From Cereibacter_A azotoformans (GTDB lineage: Bacteria > Pseudomonadota > Alphaproteobacteria > Rhodobacterales > Rhodobacteraceae): 64,000 bases of DNA. The DNA is taken from the NCBI RefSeq assembly GCF_003050905.1, contig NZ_QAOT01000007.1; one strand, given 5' to 3'. Shown here piece by piece: positions 63,993 to 64,000 of the stretch (position 1 is its first letter; each line of letters begins with the position of its first letter). Both the position numbers and the translations under genes were made by a program. The notes beneath the pieces were generated by a model. The model did not search any database. It was not told the origin of the DNA and was given only the letters and a program-made list of their open reading frames with translations.

Positions 63993-64000
63993 GGCCCACT

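Larger units (their letters stand above)
63656..64000 (+). other. rRNA operon promoter/leader region
   Basis: No gene starts in these 345 bases. They contain the msrPQ terminator (63739-63767) and then an AT-richer stretch with a promoter candidate: TTGAGG 63840-63845, 18 bases, TATGGC 63864-63869, again lacking the last T of the -10. The rrn boxA follows at 63918-63929, and a GATATGC/GCATATC inverted repeat at 63946-63992. 16S rRNA should begin beyond the window. Confidence 0.75.

Overview
The window looks like a housekeeping stretch of the main chromosome of a Rhodobacter/Cereibacter-type alphaproteobacterium. GC content is high, and the genes include a three-subunit cytochrome bc1 operon (petABC/fbcFBC) with a 187-residue Rieske protein and cytochrome b hemes on His97/111/198/212. 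There is also a petP/petR-like regulator pair, lptCAB-hpf-ptsN, and MsrPQ. Several -10 elements lack the final T, which is typical of this group. From memory, the cytochrome c1 resembles but does not equal that of Rhodobacter sphaeroides 2.4.1, so I do not assign a species. I see no prophage, insertion sequence, CRISPR array or toxin-antitoxin module.

Layout. 1-2.4 kb: infB, truncated at its 5' end, with a strong terminator. 2.4-8.3 kb: a 46-residue small ORF, then mutT-argJ-parvulin on the minus strand, divergent from secA. 8.3-11.5 kb: an exported protein of unknown function, a solute-binding/OmpA fusion, and radC. 11.6-14.9 kb: dnaK-dnaJ behind a clear sigma-32-type promoter. 14.9-17.9 kb: pip divergent from ubiG, then ptsN and hpf. 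18.1-21.7 kb: lptB-lptA-lptC-kdsD-rnd preceded by tRNA-Leu(CAG), all on the minus strand. 21.8-31.1 kb: an NDUFA9-like protein, uppP, and the two glutamate synthase genes gltD and gltB, separated by two unrelated small genes. 31.2-34.1 kb: mtgA, a glutathione transferase, queG, and a 56-residue basic protein with a sigma-32-like promoter. 34.1-38.5 kb: ilvE divergent from petP-petR, then a histone-deacetylase-family gene, xseB, ispA and dxs (to 40.4 kb). 40.4-44.3 kb: a small epimerase, amn, an HU protein and an EamA transporter. 44.3-48.8 kb: aroC, then a TPP riboswitch with thiBPQ. 48.8-51.7 kb: petABC. 52-58.5 kb: a GST, rpmJ (zinc-less type), tRNA-Val(GAC), an N-formylglutamate amidohydrolase, dinB, a decayed slipin/NfeD locus, pyrF and a ROK kinase. 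58.8-63.7 kb: clpB, a fasciclin protein with an RpoE-like promoter, and msrPQ. The window ends inside the leader of an rRNA operon (boxA and the 5' arm of a processing stem).

How the genes fit together. There are two envelope-building groups: LPS export with Kdo precursor supply, and peptidoglycan and undecaprenyl-phosphate recycling. There is an isoprenoid supply group (ispA, dxs) next to quinone biosynthesis (ubiG) and the bc1 complex. There is also a proteostasis and stress group (dnaKJ, clpB, hpf, msrPQ, fasciclin). The most interesting signals are regulatory: a sigma-32-like promoter driving an undescribed 56-residue protein; a hairpin between tRNA-Leu and the RNase D gene that covers the RNase D ribosome-binding site; twin TTGCGCAA palindromes between ilvE and petP; and a 29-bp palindrome found just after two different stop codons in the same sense. 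I did not find a convincing new multi-gene system.
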